Assembly: GCF_014648095.1 (NCBI RefSeq)
Contig: NZ_BMQL01000020.1
Coordinates: 1 to 64,000, forward strand
Source: Deinococcus ruber
Lineage (GTDB): Bacteria; Deinococcota; Deinococci; Deinococcales; Deinococcaceae
Length of the DNA stretch: 64,000 bases
Direction: 5' to 3'
Made by a program: the position numbers and the translations under genes. The notes beneath the pieces are model-generated. The model worked only from the letters and a program-made list of their open reading frames with translations, was not told where the DNA came from and made no database searches. Of the stretch, positions 47,302 to 56,519 are shown piece by piece. The first letter of the stretch is position 1, and each line of letters begins with the position of its first letter.

Positions 47302-50300
47302 AGCGACACGTCCTCCTCCTGGCCTTGACGGGACTTCTCGCGAGTGCGGCCGCCCAGGACAGTGCACGGGTGGTGAACATCGTCGACGCTCCAAAGGGTG
47401 TCAGCATCGGCGACAAACTCAACTGGGAGGTCGGGGCGCAGACCTACGATCTGCGGGTCACAGGGACCCAACCGGTCACCCTGAACATCACCCGTCCGGG
47501 CTTTGATCCCACGTCCTACCGGCAGGACGATTGGGGCGATGAAAACTACACACCAAGCACCCCCATCATCACCACATATGCGCTGACGGACGCGACGGGC
47601 AAGCAGGTCAAATCACTGGTTGCTCAACCAGGACAACTGGCGACGCAGACGTTGTTCACGGGCACCTTGGCTCCTGGGGAGTATCACGTGTCGGCAACCA
47701 CCAGCGGGAAGGGAAAACATGCCTTCACCCTCACATCGGCAGGCCCGGTGGCGGTCAGTACCGGAACACTGAACGTGACCCTGCGCGACCGAGCATGGGC
47801 TTCGCTGCTGCACCTTAAGCTGAGTGGCCAGGAGCGGGTGTCGGTGTACGACAGTGACGGCCCAACAGAGATGGAGCTTCGGGTTCGGTATGCCGACGGC
47901 ACCGTGCAGGATGTGACGGGTGGCGGGGACCTTCAGTGGCAGGAATTCCCGGTTCTGAAGGCAGGACTGGCGATCCTGGAAGGTCGCCAAGCGGTGAGTG
48001 CTCGGCAGTACTCGAACTCGGTCGCCATTCAGGTACGGACGCCAAACGGTCCGGCAGCGCTGGCAGTCACACCCCCTGCCTCACCAACGCCGGTAACACC
48101 CATCGTCCCTGCACCACCCGTTGCCACACCGCTGCCTGCAAAGACGCCAACGCCGCCTGCATCCGCACCCGTGCCTGTCCCTGCGCCGATGGTTGTGCCC
48201 GCGACTGTCCCGCAGGTCATCGAGCCACTTCCGCCTGTGCCGGTTCCAGCACCACCAACACCGCTACCGCTGCCGGTCACACGGGTCAGCACCGTGACGA
48301 TCACGACGGATGCCCCGCCCAAAGGCCGCTCAACGTTGCTTGTTCCCCTGCCGGATGGCGCGCAGCTGCAGCCGGGTAGCGTCACCCTCAATAACGTGGT
48401 CATTCAGGATCCGGCGCTGGATGCGCAGCACCGCATGACGCTGTCGCTGAGCGGACCTGCGGTGATCAGCTACCGCGTGACACACGCCGGAGCGATCCAG
48501 GTGCAGCCAGCCAAACTCGATTGGCAGGCGACGGCAGCGCCCAAGGCGAGCCTCTCTGCACCGGCAAAAGCGGCACTGCCTACCGAGCGCACCAGTGGTC
48601 TCTTACGGTATCCGCTTGATGGCCAGATCATCCAGAGCGGATCGACGACGGCAGTGACCCAGTTCGAGAAGACGTCAGCTTTACCGCTTGTGCTGAACGG
48701 TGTTGAGGTGCCTGGATCGCGGATCGGGACACACCTGGCAGCAGATGACGGCAGTTTCGCCCGAAATGAATATGTTGCGCTGCCGCTGCGCCCTGGGTTG
48801 AACACCCTCCAGGTCGGCAAGGAAACCATCCATGTCCGAGTCCCAGGGGCGGTGCAGCGCCTCCAGGTCACGCCGATCGCGACCCTCGCAGATGGTGCGA
48901 CCCCGCTGACGGTGCGCCTTCAGGCGTTCGATGCAGATGGGTTGCCTGCGAACGTGCAGACACTCGATGTCAGCGTTACGGGCGCGGAGGCGCTCACGCC
49001 GGACGCGCAGCCGAGCACACCGGGGTATCAGGTGGCGCTGGTGGACGGGACTGGCCTGCTGGCGCTGCGGCCTCTTAGCACTCCGAACAGCGTCAGCGTG
49101 ACGGCTGCCTTCGGGGAACTGAGACATCAGGCGACCTTTGCGGCGACGCCGGATCGCCGCACGGTGGTGGTCGGTACCGGGCAGGTCACGGTGCCACTGA
49201 GCAACGTGGCGGCCACCAGTGCTTCCGGGGCGCTGACCGTCGAAACACCGATCGGAGATGGGAAGTTGTACGTGTATTACGACAGCGCCCAAGTGGTGAA
49301 CGCTCCAGCGGTGCATGAGCGCTTCGGAAGCCTCGGTGACGGCGCATCAGAAGTGCAACCACTCACCAGTCAGCACGGTGTGGCCGCGCAGTACGAGCAT
49401 CCGAACTTCAGCGCCAAACTCGCGCTCGGCGCTGATCAGAACGAGGTCTTCCAGACCACTCGGGGCAGCGATGCGTTAAAGGTCACCACGCACGGCCCTG
49501 TTCGGTTCAGCGTGACAGCGGCCCTGGAATCCGCCACACGCACCCTGACGCTGGCCGACGTGACGGTGATCACCCGCCTGCCAGATGCGCCGCTGCTGCC
49601 TGGGAGTGTCGTCGTGACCCTGTCCCGGCCCAGTGGGGAGCGCGTCACGCTCATCCGGGGTGTCGACTACAGCGTGGATGAGTATGCGGGTCTGCTGACG
49701 CTGACCAGACCGTATCTGCAGGCGGTCGACGGACAGTTGACGGTGACGTACAGCCTACAGGGCGTGCAGCCGACCGGCGTGGCGTATAGCGCGGGCGCGT
49801 CGGCCCAGCTCGGCCCCGGCATCTTGAGTGCGACGGTAACGCGGGACAGCGTGACCACCACAATTGGAGCGCGGTACGGCACGGCCAACAATTATCTACG
49901 GGCGGCGTACGATCTTGGCAGCAGCGGCTGGCTGGTCGACGGCTCCTTTTCTGCGAAGGAAGCAGCGCTGAGTGTGGCCGCATCTGTCCGGGTGCAGTCG
50001 GATCAGTATCACGGGCCGCTGAGTGGCAGCGCTGGTGTCAACGCGACGCTCAGTGCGGATCGGCGGTTGAATTCGCTCTACGGCGTTCGTCTCAATGCCA
50101 CAGTTAACAGTCCGGAACTGAGTGTGGCCCAGTTGAGTGGCACTGCCGACGCGAGCGTGTATCGCCGGTTCGGAGATGCGTTCAGCGTGGGTGTCGGGGC
50201 GCGGAAGAGTTTCGGAGCGGTCGTGAATACGCAGCTGCTGCTGGAAGGGCGGTACCAGACGGACACCGCACTGCTGACCGTGCGGGTCCTCCCGAGTATC

Positions 50301-51233
50301 AGCGGCGGAGCATCTGCCATCGAAACGGAGGGCCGCCTGCCCTTGAATCAAAGTGGAACGCTCGCGGTGGTGGCAACGGCAGGGGCCACGCTGGAGGATG
50401 GCCAGTTGCGCGGGACAGGGAGTGTCGGCCTGGACGGCTCGGCGTATGGCGTGCATTTCGCTGCGGCGTATGAATTGCCGAGCGGTGCGGGTGACGCGGG
50501 TCGCCTGCGAACGGGCGCCAATGCCCAGCTCACACTCAGCGAACGCGTCAGCGCAGGCCTGGCCGCGAGTGCCACCCTGGGAAGCGGCGGTGCCCTAACT
50601 GGCGACGTAAGCCTGCTGTACAACGATCACAGTGCGCTCAACGCCACACTGGGGTTATCTGGGAATCATCCCTGGGACGGTGGCTTCACCGCCACCGTTT
50701 ACGGCTCGGTGCAGTACGCGCCGTCCGGCAACTGGGTGCTGACGGCCAAAGCGCGGCAAGACATTGGCGACACCTCCGGCACGCTGGTGGATGCGAGTGC
50801 GACGTACCGCGACGGCACAGTAGCAGTCGCAGCCCGCGCGAACGTCCAGACCGGCTCCTATGCACCCAGCACAGGCACGCAGATGAGCGCCGAGGTGAAC
50901 AGCAGTTACCGAATTCGCAATCTCGATCTCAAAGCCGGGCTGTTGCTCAAAAACGTGTTGGGGACGCATGATTTTCTATCGGACGCGCGTATCGGCGGAA
51001 CGTTCTGGATCAGTGACCGCTTCGGTATTGGCGCAACGGGTCACGTCTACAACCTCTATGGCGATACGACCTACGGATTGAGTGTTGAGGCGACGGTCAT
51101 ACCGCTCGAAGGCTTTGGGGTTTCAATTGGCTACAACTTTACGGATGTGGATTGGAGCGGGACAAGCGCGACGCCTGGCTTTTACGTGCGAGCGGACCTG
51201 TTGTTCGCAGGCAGTACCGAAGAGCAGAAATGA
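47298..51233 (+). CDS. Outer-membrane beta-barrel protein with Ig-like N-terminal region, 1311 aa
   Basis: GTG start, signal peptide MKRHVLLLALTGLLASAAAQ. Residues about 255-330 form a Pro/Val/Ala linker; several Ig-like domains follow (FDADGLPANVQTLDVSVTGA). From about 820 the sequence alternates polar and hydrophobic residues in amphipathic strands (GVAYSAGASAQLGPGILSAT, YRRFGDAFSVGVGARKSFGA) and ends FYVRADLLFAGSTEEQK, as in an outer-membrane barrel. It is the probable outer-membrane partner of the three secreted proteins upstream; this implies a diderm envelope as in Deinococcus. Confidence 0.8.
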   Translation: MKRHVLLLALTGLLASAAAQDSARVVNIVDAPKGVSIGDKLNWEVGAQTYDLRVTGTQPVTLNITRPGFDPTSYRQDDWGDENYTPSTPIITTYALTDATGKQVKSLVAQPGQLATQTLFTGTLAPGEYHVSATTSGKGKHAFTLTSAGPVAVSTGTLNVTLRDRAWASLLHLKLSGQERVSVYDSDGPTEMELRVRYADGTVQDVTGGGDLQWQEFPVLKAGLAILEGRQAVSARQYSNSVAIQVRTPNGPAALAVTPPASPTPVTPIVPAPPVATPLPAKTPTPPASAPVPVPAPMVVPATVPQVIEPLPPVPVPAPPTPLPLPVTRVSTVTITTDAPPKGRSTLLVPLPDGAQLQPGSVTLNNVVIQDPALDAQHRMTLSLSGPAVISYRVTHAGAIQVQPAKLDWQATAAPKASLSAPAKAALPTERTSGLLRYPLDGQIIQSGSTTAVTQFEKTSALPLVLNGVEVPGSRIGTHLAADDGSFARNEYVALPLRPGLNTLQVGKETIHVRVPGAVQRLQVTPIATLADGATPLTVRLQAFDADGLPANVQTLDVSVTGAEALTPDAQPSTPGYQVALVDGTGLLALRPLSTPNSVSVTAAFGELRHQATFAATPDRRTVVVGTGQVTVPLSNVAATSASGALTVETPIGDGKLYVYYDSAQVVNAPAVHERFGSLGDGASEVQPLTSQHGVAAQYEHPNFSAKLALGADQNEVFQTTRGSDALKVTTHGPVRFSVTAALESATRTLTLADVTVITRLPDAPLLPGSVVVTLSRPSGERVTLIRGVDYSVDEYAGLLTLTRPYLQAVDGQLTVTYSLQGVQPTGVAYSAGASAQLGPGILSATVTRDSVTTTIGARYGTANNYLRAAYDLGSSGWLVDGSFSAKEAALSVAASVRVQSDQYHGPLSGSAGVNATLSADRRLNSLYGVRLNATVNSPELSVAQLSGTADASVYRRFGDAFSVGVGARKSFGAVVNTQLLLEGRYQTDTALLTVRVLPSISGGASAIETEGRLPLNQSGTLAVVATAGATLEDGQLRGTGSVGLDGSAYGVHFAAAYELPSGAGDAGRLRTGANAQLTLSERVSAGLAASATLGSGGALTGDVSLLYNDHSALNATLGLSGNHPWDGGFTATVYGSVQYAPSGNWVLTAKARQDIGDTSGTLVDASATYRDGTVAVAARANVQTGSYAPSTGTQMSAEVNSSYRIRNLDLKAGLLLKNVLGTHDFLSDARIGGTFWISDRFGIGATGHVYNLYGDTTYGLSVEATVIPLEGFGVSIGYNFTDVDWSGTSATPGFYVRADLLFAGSTEEQK

Positions 51234-51380
51234 CACCACGCCCATTCGGTCAGCAGGCGGAACACGGCCTCACGATCATCCGGAGCGACAACTGGCCCCT
51301 CGTGCGGGTCACTGCTCGCCAACAATCCACCGTTCACCCTTCCACACTCCCTTCGCTGTGGTACCGTCCCCTGAGGTTTC

Positions 51381-52211
51381 ATGTCTGCTGTTCAACCCAT
51401 TGCTGAGTTAATCGCCACCTTAGTCCCTGCGCCGCTCCCCTGTGGCGAACTGCTCCCGCTCGATCTCGCCGCCATCACACGGCACCTCGAAAGCCTGTGC
51501 GACGAACGAGAGTGGTTGATCCTCACCGAGCAGTTCCGTGCAGGCGTCACCTTCGATCAGCTCGCCCGGCGCTTTGGGGTTGTCCGCGAGCGCGTCCGAC
51601 AGATTGAGGAACGAACCATGCGCCGTCTGGGCGCGCGACAAGCGGATCAACACTGGACAGCGATGCTCAATACACTGAGCCTCACGCCGCGCATGGTGGT
51701 GATTCCGGAAGAGCTGGAGCATCTCTGGCCGGTCGTGATGCGCATCGTTGGGGCTGCTCGACGCGACCTGCCTCCACTGTACGGTATCGCCATTGCCCCT
51801 GGACTGTGGACCTTCACGCGGCTGAAGCATGCCTATCGACTGCAGAGTGCCAGCCTCGCGACAGGCCAATTCCTCAGTGAACAGGCAACAGCAGCGGCAG
51901 TACAGCTCAGCCCTGACCATCTCCGTCTGCTCTGGCCGATGACACCGATCAAGTTGACGGTGAGCGGATATTACGCAGGATCGCTGCCGACCTGGACTGG
52001 CCGGGACTGGATGACGGCCCTACCGCAGTTCCTGTTGCAGCACGGCCACCGCAGTTGGCACGAAGACGAGGTGTTGGGAGCACTGGCATCGCTCCCAGGC
52101 TTTCCAGCGGTCCAGCGCACTACGTTGACGAATGCGCTACACCGGCAGCCTCAGTTGATCCGGGATCCCCGAAAGCGAACTTGGCACCTGCTTCCTGCTG
52201 CCATGTCTTGA
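51381..52211 (+). CDS. Sigma-70 region 4-like regulator, 276 aa
   Basis: Residues about 42-85 (REWLILTEQFRAGVTFDQLA, then RFGVVRERVRQIEERTMRRL) match sigma factor region 4.2, the part that contacts the -35 box. No region 2 is present, so it is not a complete sigma factor. The C-terminal 190 residues include PVVMRIVGAARRDLPPLYGI and a second possible winged-helix (LPQFLLQHGHRSWHEDEVLG). TGAGG is about 5 nt before the ATG. It is the only regulator near the surface operon and a candidate reader of the GACCACCACCYGGT elements (inference). Confidence 0.75.
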   Translation: MSAVQPIAELIATLVPAPLPCGELLPLDLAAITRHLESLCDEREWLILTEQFRAGVTFDQLARRFGVVRERVRQIEERTMRRLGARQADQHWTAMLNTLSLTPRMVVIPEELEHLWPVVMRIVGAARRDLPPLYGIAIAPGLWTFTRLKHAYRLQSASLATGQFLSEQATAAAVQLSPDHLRLLWPMTPIKLTVSGYYAGSLPTWTGRDWMTALPQFLLQHGHRSWHEDEVLGALASLPGFPAVQRTTLTNALHRQPQLIRDPRKRTWHLLPAAMS

Positions 52212-52252
52212 CCTTGTGAGGGGCACCCGCAGGGCTGAACGATTCCTTCAGG

Positions 52253-53251
52253 TCAAGGCGCAGGCATGGGATAGGAGCGGATCAGCGTCACCACAGCACT
52301 GCGGGTGTCGACACTGATGAATTCCCAGGAAGGCCCAGCGACGTGCAGGTAGAAGCGATTCTCGCCGTCGAGCAGCTGCCAGGGCGTGAGTGTCTTCTGG
52401 AACAGCAGGGGTTGCAAATGCCCACCGTTCTGCACTGCAATCACGTCATTCGGAAGGGCCGCGAGGGTACTCGAGCGGCTCAGAATGGTGGCCGTCCCGT
52501 TGATCAGCGTGAATGCCCCAGGCAGCAAGGTTTTCACCATGTCGCTGGGTGCGACCACTGCCCACGCCTGTTGCCAGGTCGCAGCACGCACGGTGATACG
52601 GCCAGCCAGCTTTGACGTCCCCCCATCTGCGTGCAGTTCCAGCCCTTGGCACTGCACGTCCTGCACCAATTTCCTGCCCCCGGGGAGAGGGAAGTTCGCT
52701 GGCATCGTGATGGTAATGCCCAGTGAGCCCAGCTCAATTCCTTCAGGACACGGTGCGGTACTGAAGCCCAGTTGTGTGACTGGAAGCGTGCGTGTCCAGA
52801 GGGCATCGGCGGTCGGAATGGCGGTGAAGGTACGGCTGGGTGGAAGAGGAGTTTTCAGCGTCAGCTCGAATGCCAGGGCTTGTGCCCCGGAGATGCGGAC
52901 AGCGAAGACCTTCAGCCCATTCGACGACACCGCCAACCCTTCACTGCTGTCCTGCGTCAAGCGCACGAACCAATGCGGCGCCGAGCCAACCCAGGCGGTG
53001 GCCGCTGTCTCAACCAATCCCCGCAACCTGCTCGGATCGAGTGGACCACTCTGCTGTGCTTGCATCAACTTCACCGCGCTGCTTGGGTACGCGTCCTGCA
53101 CCAGCGGCGGAAGGGCATCTGGGACATAGACGTTCCATGGGGATGCAGCGTCGACAACCGAACCGAGCAGTGCGCTGCCCAAGGCACCCATGACCAGCAG
53201 CTGCTTCAACACGGGCAGAGGAGCTCTCCAGCAGGATGTAGGCCAGCGCAT
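52253..53251 (-). CDS. Secreted hypothetical protein, 332 aa
   Basis: Start set at ATG 53251: TATACT lies 6 nt upstream on the minus strand (leaderless promoter) and the product then has a signal sequence, MRWPTSCWRAPLPVLKQLLV with cleavage near VDAAS. The mature part is beta-rich (FAVRISGAQALAFELTLKTP, WQLLDGENRFYLHVAGPSWE). Convergent with the sigma-4 gene. No known domain. Confidence 0.7.
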   Translation of the reverse strand: MRWPTSCWRAPLPVLKQLLVMGALGSALLGSVVDAASPWNVYVPDALPPLVQDAYPSSAVKLMQAQQSGPLDPSRLRGLVETAATAWVGSAPHWFVRLTQDSSEGLAVSSNGLKVFAVRISGAQALAFELTLKTPLPPSRTFTAIPTADALWTRTLPVTQLGFSTAPCPEGIELGSLGITITMPANFPLPGGRKLVQDVQCQGLELHADGGTSKLAGRITVRAATWQQAWAVVAPSDMVKTLLPGAFTLINGTATILSRSSTLAALPNDVIAVQNGGHLQPLLFQKTLTPWQLLDGENRFYLHVAGPSWEFISVDTRSAVVTLIRSYPMPAP

Positions 53252-53312
53252 ACCCAAAGTATACGGACGCACAACCCTCGATCTGACACCACCTGTGGGC
53301 GCTTTATTGGAC

Positions 53313-53340
53313 TGATCACCACCCGGTGATTCACCGTGAC
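53313..53340 (+). repeat. GACCACCACCYGGT-type element before 53477
   Basis: TGATCACCACCCGGT followed by GATTC and ACCGTGAC; 137 bp before the small-gene operon. Best match to the copies at 38579 and 38693. Confidence 0.75.
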
Positions 53341-53476
53341 ACTGGTTCCCCTGGCTGGGCAACGAGACCCATCCCAATCCGCCCCATCCGGACATGAACG
53401 CTGAGCACGCGCCTGTTCGCTGTTCAGCTCACTCATTCCCCGTCCTTCCGCTGTTTGCAGCCCACAGGAGTTCATA

Positions 53477-53635
53477 ATGACCGACCCGCTTTGTCCCCCC
53501 TCCGTTCCTGATCCACAGGACACCGCTGCCTCCCGCGCCCCGAGTCCAGACGTGGAACCGACCTTCTGGCACTTCGATCGCTGCCGAGCCTCGGTCTCGG
53601 CGGTTCAACTGCTGGCACCAGTGACTCACACATGA
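53477..53635 (+). CDS. 52-aa small protein
   Basis: CAGGAG 7 nt before the ATG and ATGA overlap with the next gene. MTDPLCPPSVPDPQDTAASR, then FWHFDRCRASVSAVQLLAPV. First gene after a GACCACCACCYGGT-type element, like the 51-aa gene of the surface operon. Unknown function. Confidence 0.6.
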   Translation: MTDPLCPPSVPDPQDTAASRAPSPDVEPTFWHFDRCRASVSAVQLLAPVTHT

Positions 53636-54051
53636 GTCTTCCTTTCTGCAGCGATTCGCCGGAACCGTCCCAGCAGTTGCTGGAATGGGCCCTGACGGAA
53701 CTCTATTCCCCCCACAGGGTCCATCCCGCCACGCTGTACGCAGGCTACGGCCATGCCACCCCGACAACCGTCTGGATCGAAGCGATCTTCCACCGCCCCC
53801 CTCTGTGGCTCCGACAGACGTTGTCTGTTGATGTGCCGACCGCGACGGCGTCCCTCTCGCTGCGCCGACTGCGTCGCTGCCCCGGGCTGTCCCAGCCCAC
53901 CGGGAACGGCCAGCGTTGCCATTACCGATTGATGCAGAGCGAGGATGGTTGCCTCCATCTCGAGCGGCCTGTCGAGGATGCCGTCGGGTGTTCCTTCTGG
54001 AAACGACTCATGGCCACCCTGCATCAGCCGCCATCGCGCGGTGCCCCTTGA
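53632..54051 (+). CDS. Hypothetical protein, 139 aa, paralogue of 54213
   Basis: ATGA-coupled to the 52-aa gene. LYAGYGHATPTTVWIEAIFH (about 38-57) matches LIHGYGHATASDARIEAIFR of the gene at 54213, showing a duplicated domain of about 100 residues. It lacks the C-terminal membrane helix of its paralogue. No known family. Confidence 0.65.
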   Translation: MSLPFCSDSPEPSQQLLEWALTELYSPHRVHPATLYAGYGHATPTTVWIEAIFHRPPLWLRQTLSVDVPTATASLSLRRLRRCPGLSQPTGNGQRCHYRLMQSEDGCLHLERPVEDAVGCSFWKRLMATLHQPPSRGAP

Positions 54052-54212
54052 GTTTCGTGAGCACCCTGCGCCACCTCAGGTGTCGGCCCTTCCCTGGGTG
54101 CTTTCTACATCACCACTGGGCGTGTCATTCTCAACTCAGACACCACACCAAGGCCATTCGTGCTGTGTTCGACTTCTGATCCTTTTCTCCTCTCTTTCTG
54201 GAGTTCCCTGCC

Positions 54213-54791
54213 ATGATTCAATGTCTCCAGCAGATGACTGACGAACATGTTCCGCTGGGTGCTGAACAGGAACAACGGTGTTGGCTTGGGCAGGCGCTGG
54301 GGAGCCTTGAGGCGTCACTGGACGTGCACCGCGCGGAGCTGATCCATGGCTATGGCCATGCCACCGCCTCTGACGCCCGCATCGAGGCGATCTTCCGCCG
54401 TTCCCCTCATGTCTTTCACGTCACCGTGATTGCCACGCCAGCAGGCGCGCAGCGTCACCAGCAGCTGCTCCTCGACCTGCCGCGGACCTTTCGACCCATG
54501 ACCATGTACCAACGCGGCAATGTTCGGGTGGCAGAGGACTACCATTTCCGACTGCTACGAGACGAGCAGGACGCGTTCGTTCTGTATCGGCGGACCGATA
54601 CCAGGGTGTACCCGCTGCTTCCAGACGGCTCTGTCCATTGGAACGCGGTGGACTCGATGCCCGCGCCGGTCCCTCCGCGTGTGCCCTCGCGGCTGTGGGT
54701 GTTGGCGGTGTTGGGCCTGCTGCTGCTCGTGACCCTCGGCGTGGCCATCGGCCACCGCGAACCTTTTCCCGCTCTTGGCGTGAAGCGTTGA
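54213..54791 (+). CDS. Membrane-anchored hypothetical protein, 192 aa
   Basis: GGAG about 9 nt before the ATG. N-terminal domain is homologous to the gene at 53632; C-terminus has one membrane helix (LWVLAVLGLLLLVTLGVAIG, about 164-183) with a short basic tail, so the domain likely faces the periplasm or cytoplasm as a tail-anchored protein. The 160-bp gap before it shows no other gene. Unknown role. Confidence 0.7.
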   Translation: MIQCLQQMTDEHVPLGAEQEQRCWLGQALGSLEASLDVHRAELIHGYGHATASDARIEAIFRRSPHVFHVTVIATPAGAQRHQQLLLDLPRTFRPMTMYQRGNVRVAEDYHFRLLRDEQDAFVLYRRTDTRVYPLLPDGSVHWNAVDSMPAPVPPRVPSRLWVLAVLGLLLLVTLGVAIGHREPFPALGVKR

Positions 54792-54855
54792 CCTCACAGT
54801 GCCAAGGCAGTGTGAGCTGAAACGGCGGTGCTTGGCTCACCTTGGAGGTGCGTGT

Positions 54856-55185
54856 TTAGCAACTGGGCGGCGGATACGCAGCTTCCGGCCAATGCTTGTC
54901 CGCGCCCTCATACAGCAGCTTCACAACCTGCTGCTTCGTCAGCTTGTATTTTTGCACGACCACCTGTTGCCACTGTGCCGCAAGCCGGTCACTCAGCGCA
55001 GCATGCCGATTCATCTGCGCCACGGTCGCCCCGCAACGTTCCGGATAGGTGGCGTCCGCGGTCCAAGCCGCCTTCGCATCTGCAGCACTCAACTCCGCCC
55101 AGATTTTGAGGCGCTGCGGCTCAGTGTAGGTCACAGCCCGCGCAGTCCCCAGCATCAACATGCTCACAACCAGCAGCTTCCACAT
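54856..55185 (-). CDS. Small secreted hypothetical protein, 109 aa
   Basis: Signal peptide MWKLLVVSMLMLGTARA followed by a helical mature part with two cysteines (YPERCGATV and the final PPPSC), suggesting a disulfide. TAGCGT 5 nt before the ATG on the minus strand fits a leaderless promoter; GTGAGG overlaps it and could be a ribosome site. No recognised family, though the size and layout recall lysozyme-inhibitor-like DUF1311 proteins. Confidence 0.65.
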   Translation of the reverse strand: MWKLLVVSMLMLGTARAVTYTEPQRLKIWAELSAADAKAAWTADATYPERCGATVAQMNRHAALSDRLAAQWQQVVVQKYKLTKQQVVKLLYEGADKHWPEAAYPPPSC

Positions 55186-55438
55186 ACCTCACGCTACCAC
55201 TGACCGGACATGACCACGGAGGCTGATCAGTACGTCGATGGGGCTTGATCGCAGCGTCGGTAGCGTGGGTTCGATCCGCACTCGATCTGCGTCCTAAGCA
55301 AACTCCTGCTGGATAGCGAAACCCTTCTCTCTGATTCTGAAGAACGGCGTCCATTCGCCTCCGTCATCCCGCTCCTTGCATGACATCCACTTTGCCGGGG
55401 CCTTGGCGTGAAGAGACGCATGGACGCCGACGGTGTGA

Positions 55439-55912
55439 TCAGGTCGTCTGGGCATCGGGGTATCGGGCAAAAAATGCATCTCTGGCTGTTGGATGAAACA
55501 TGACAACGAGATTGTCCGCCATGGCATCCATCCGAAGCGTAAGGCGGTCAACCCGAGCGGTGACGATCGATACCTGCTTTTCTGCGAAATGCAGCACGAC
55601 TTCGTTTTGGAGCAAGCGGACGCCTGCCAACGAATGTCCGATTTTATCCTTCCAATCCAGATGTCTGGTGACATCTTCAAAGATGCCTGCACTCAGGAAA
55701 TCCACCATGCGGCCACTGTGCACGCTCATGTCCTCCTCGACGGTGTTATCCCACGTCACAAAAAAATGTCCCCCATCGAAGCTCAATTCCACGCCTTGCC
55801 CCACATCGTGGAACCCTGACCAGTTCAGGTCGATGTTGGCGTCGAATTCGGAACGGTAGTACACCACACGCCGGAGGCACTGGTTGAGGAACGGTCGAAG
55901 GTCGTCGAGCAT
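55439..55912 (-). CDS. Hypothetical protein, 157 aa
   Basis: GGGAGGAAGATAAGGG before the ATG gives a ribosome site. MLDDLRPFLNQCLRRVVYYR, then GQGVELSFDGGHFFVTWDNT and a beta-rich C-terminal half. This looks like immunity-type or DUF proteins of similar size, without a firm match. The 250 bp between it and the gene ending at 55185 hold no convincing gene. Confidence 0.65.
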   Translation of the reverse strand: MLDDLRPFLNQCLRRVVYYRSEFDANIDLNWSGFHDVGQGVELSFDGGHFFVTWDNTVEEDMSVHSGRMVDFLSAGIFEDVTRHLDWKDKIGHSLAGVRLLQNEVVLHFAEKQVSIVTARVDRLTLRMDAMADNLVVMFHPTARDAFFARYPDAQTT

Positions 55913-56040
55913 CCCTTATCTTCCTCCCATACCCACTCGGTTCACTTGCCTGCGCTGAGGGACATTTTCTGTTCAGCGCCACCGCCTGGATGTTGTACCC
56001 GAGACTGCCTGAGATCTCACCCTCTGGATGGGTGGTTGAA

Positions 56041-56064
56041 GGACCACCACCCGGTCACCGACCT
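56041..56064 (+). repeat. GACCACCACCYGGT element before 56133
   Basis: GGACCACCACCCGGT then CACCG and ACC; 92 bp before ATG 56133. CACGAGACCCAG 30 nt later resembles CAACGAGACCCA after the 53313 copy. Confidence 0.7.
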
Positions 56065-56132
56065 TGAAGACGAGGCAGCCCCAGTCCCACGAGACCCAGG
56101 TCCAGGTGGGCTGCCCTCCCAAGGAGAACACC

Positions 56133-56447
56133 ATGATTCGCACCACCCTACGGACGACGGACAATCAGCAGGTTCTGGAGATCGATGGCGTCACGCTGCT
56201 CGAAGGTGCACCGGACGTTGAACTGCTGGCGTTGATCCAGCAGCAGTTCGTGTACACCTGCTCGGCTGAAGAAGTGGCTGGATTGGAGCACGACCACACC
56301 CTGCGAATTGGTCAGCTGCTGCACCATGCGAAGGCGGCGCGGTGCGGTCTGAGCGCTACCTTCGCGGCGCAGGACGTGCTGGCCTGGCTGCGTGTTCACC
56401 ATCCTGATCTCGCGCCGCTGGACGCTCATGCTGTCCACGCGTCCTGA
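56133..56447 (+). CDS. Hypothetical protein, 104 aa, paralogue of 59451
   Basis: AAGGAG 7 nt before ATG 56133. MIRTTLRTTDNQQVLEIDGV with LRIGQLLHHAKAARCGLSAT and a C-terminal DVLAWLRVHHPDL; the gene at 59451 has the same layout (QTVLQTDDQCHHLELEGLTL, LIQHAHAVSCGVIAV, ALAWLEARHPEY). The pair brackets a four-gene unit. Unknown function. Confidence 0.7.
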   Translation: MIRTTLRTTDNQQVLEIDGVTLLEGAPDVELLALIQQQFVYTCSAEEVAGLEHDHTLRIGQLLHHAKAARCGLSATFAAQDVLAWLRVHHPDLAPLDAHAVHAS

Positions 56448-56519
56448 TCGCTTGAGGATGGTCGAGTCGCTCGCCATCTGCGCTGCGTGGCTGGGCTGCC
56501 GCGGCGTTCAGGGGATGCC

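Noticed and set aside
52207..52257. CTTGACCT / AGGTCAAG as a terminator between convergent genes
   Set aside because: Loop of 35 nt and arms inside the stop codons; too weak to call.
55187..55438. Minus-strand frames between the 109-aa and 157-aa genes
   Set aside because: Arg/Ser-rich products without ribosome sites; treated as non-coding.
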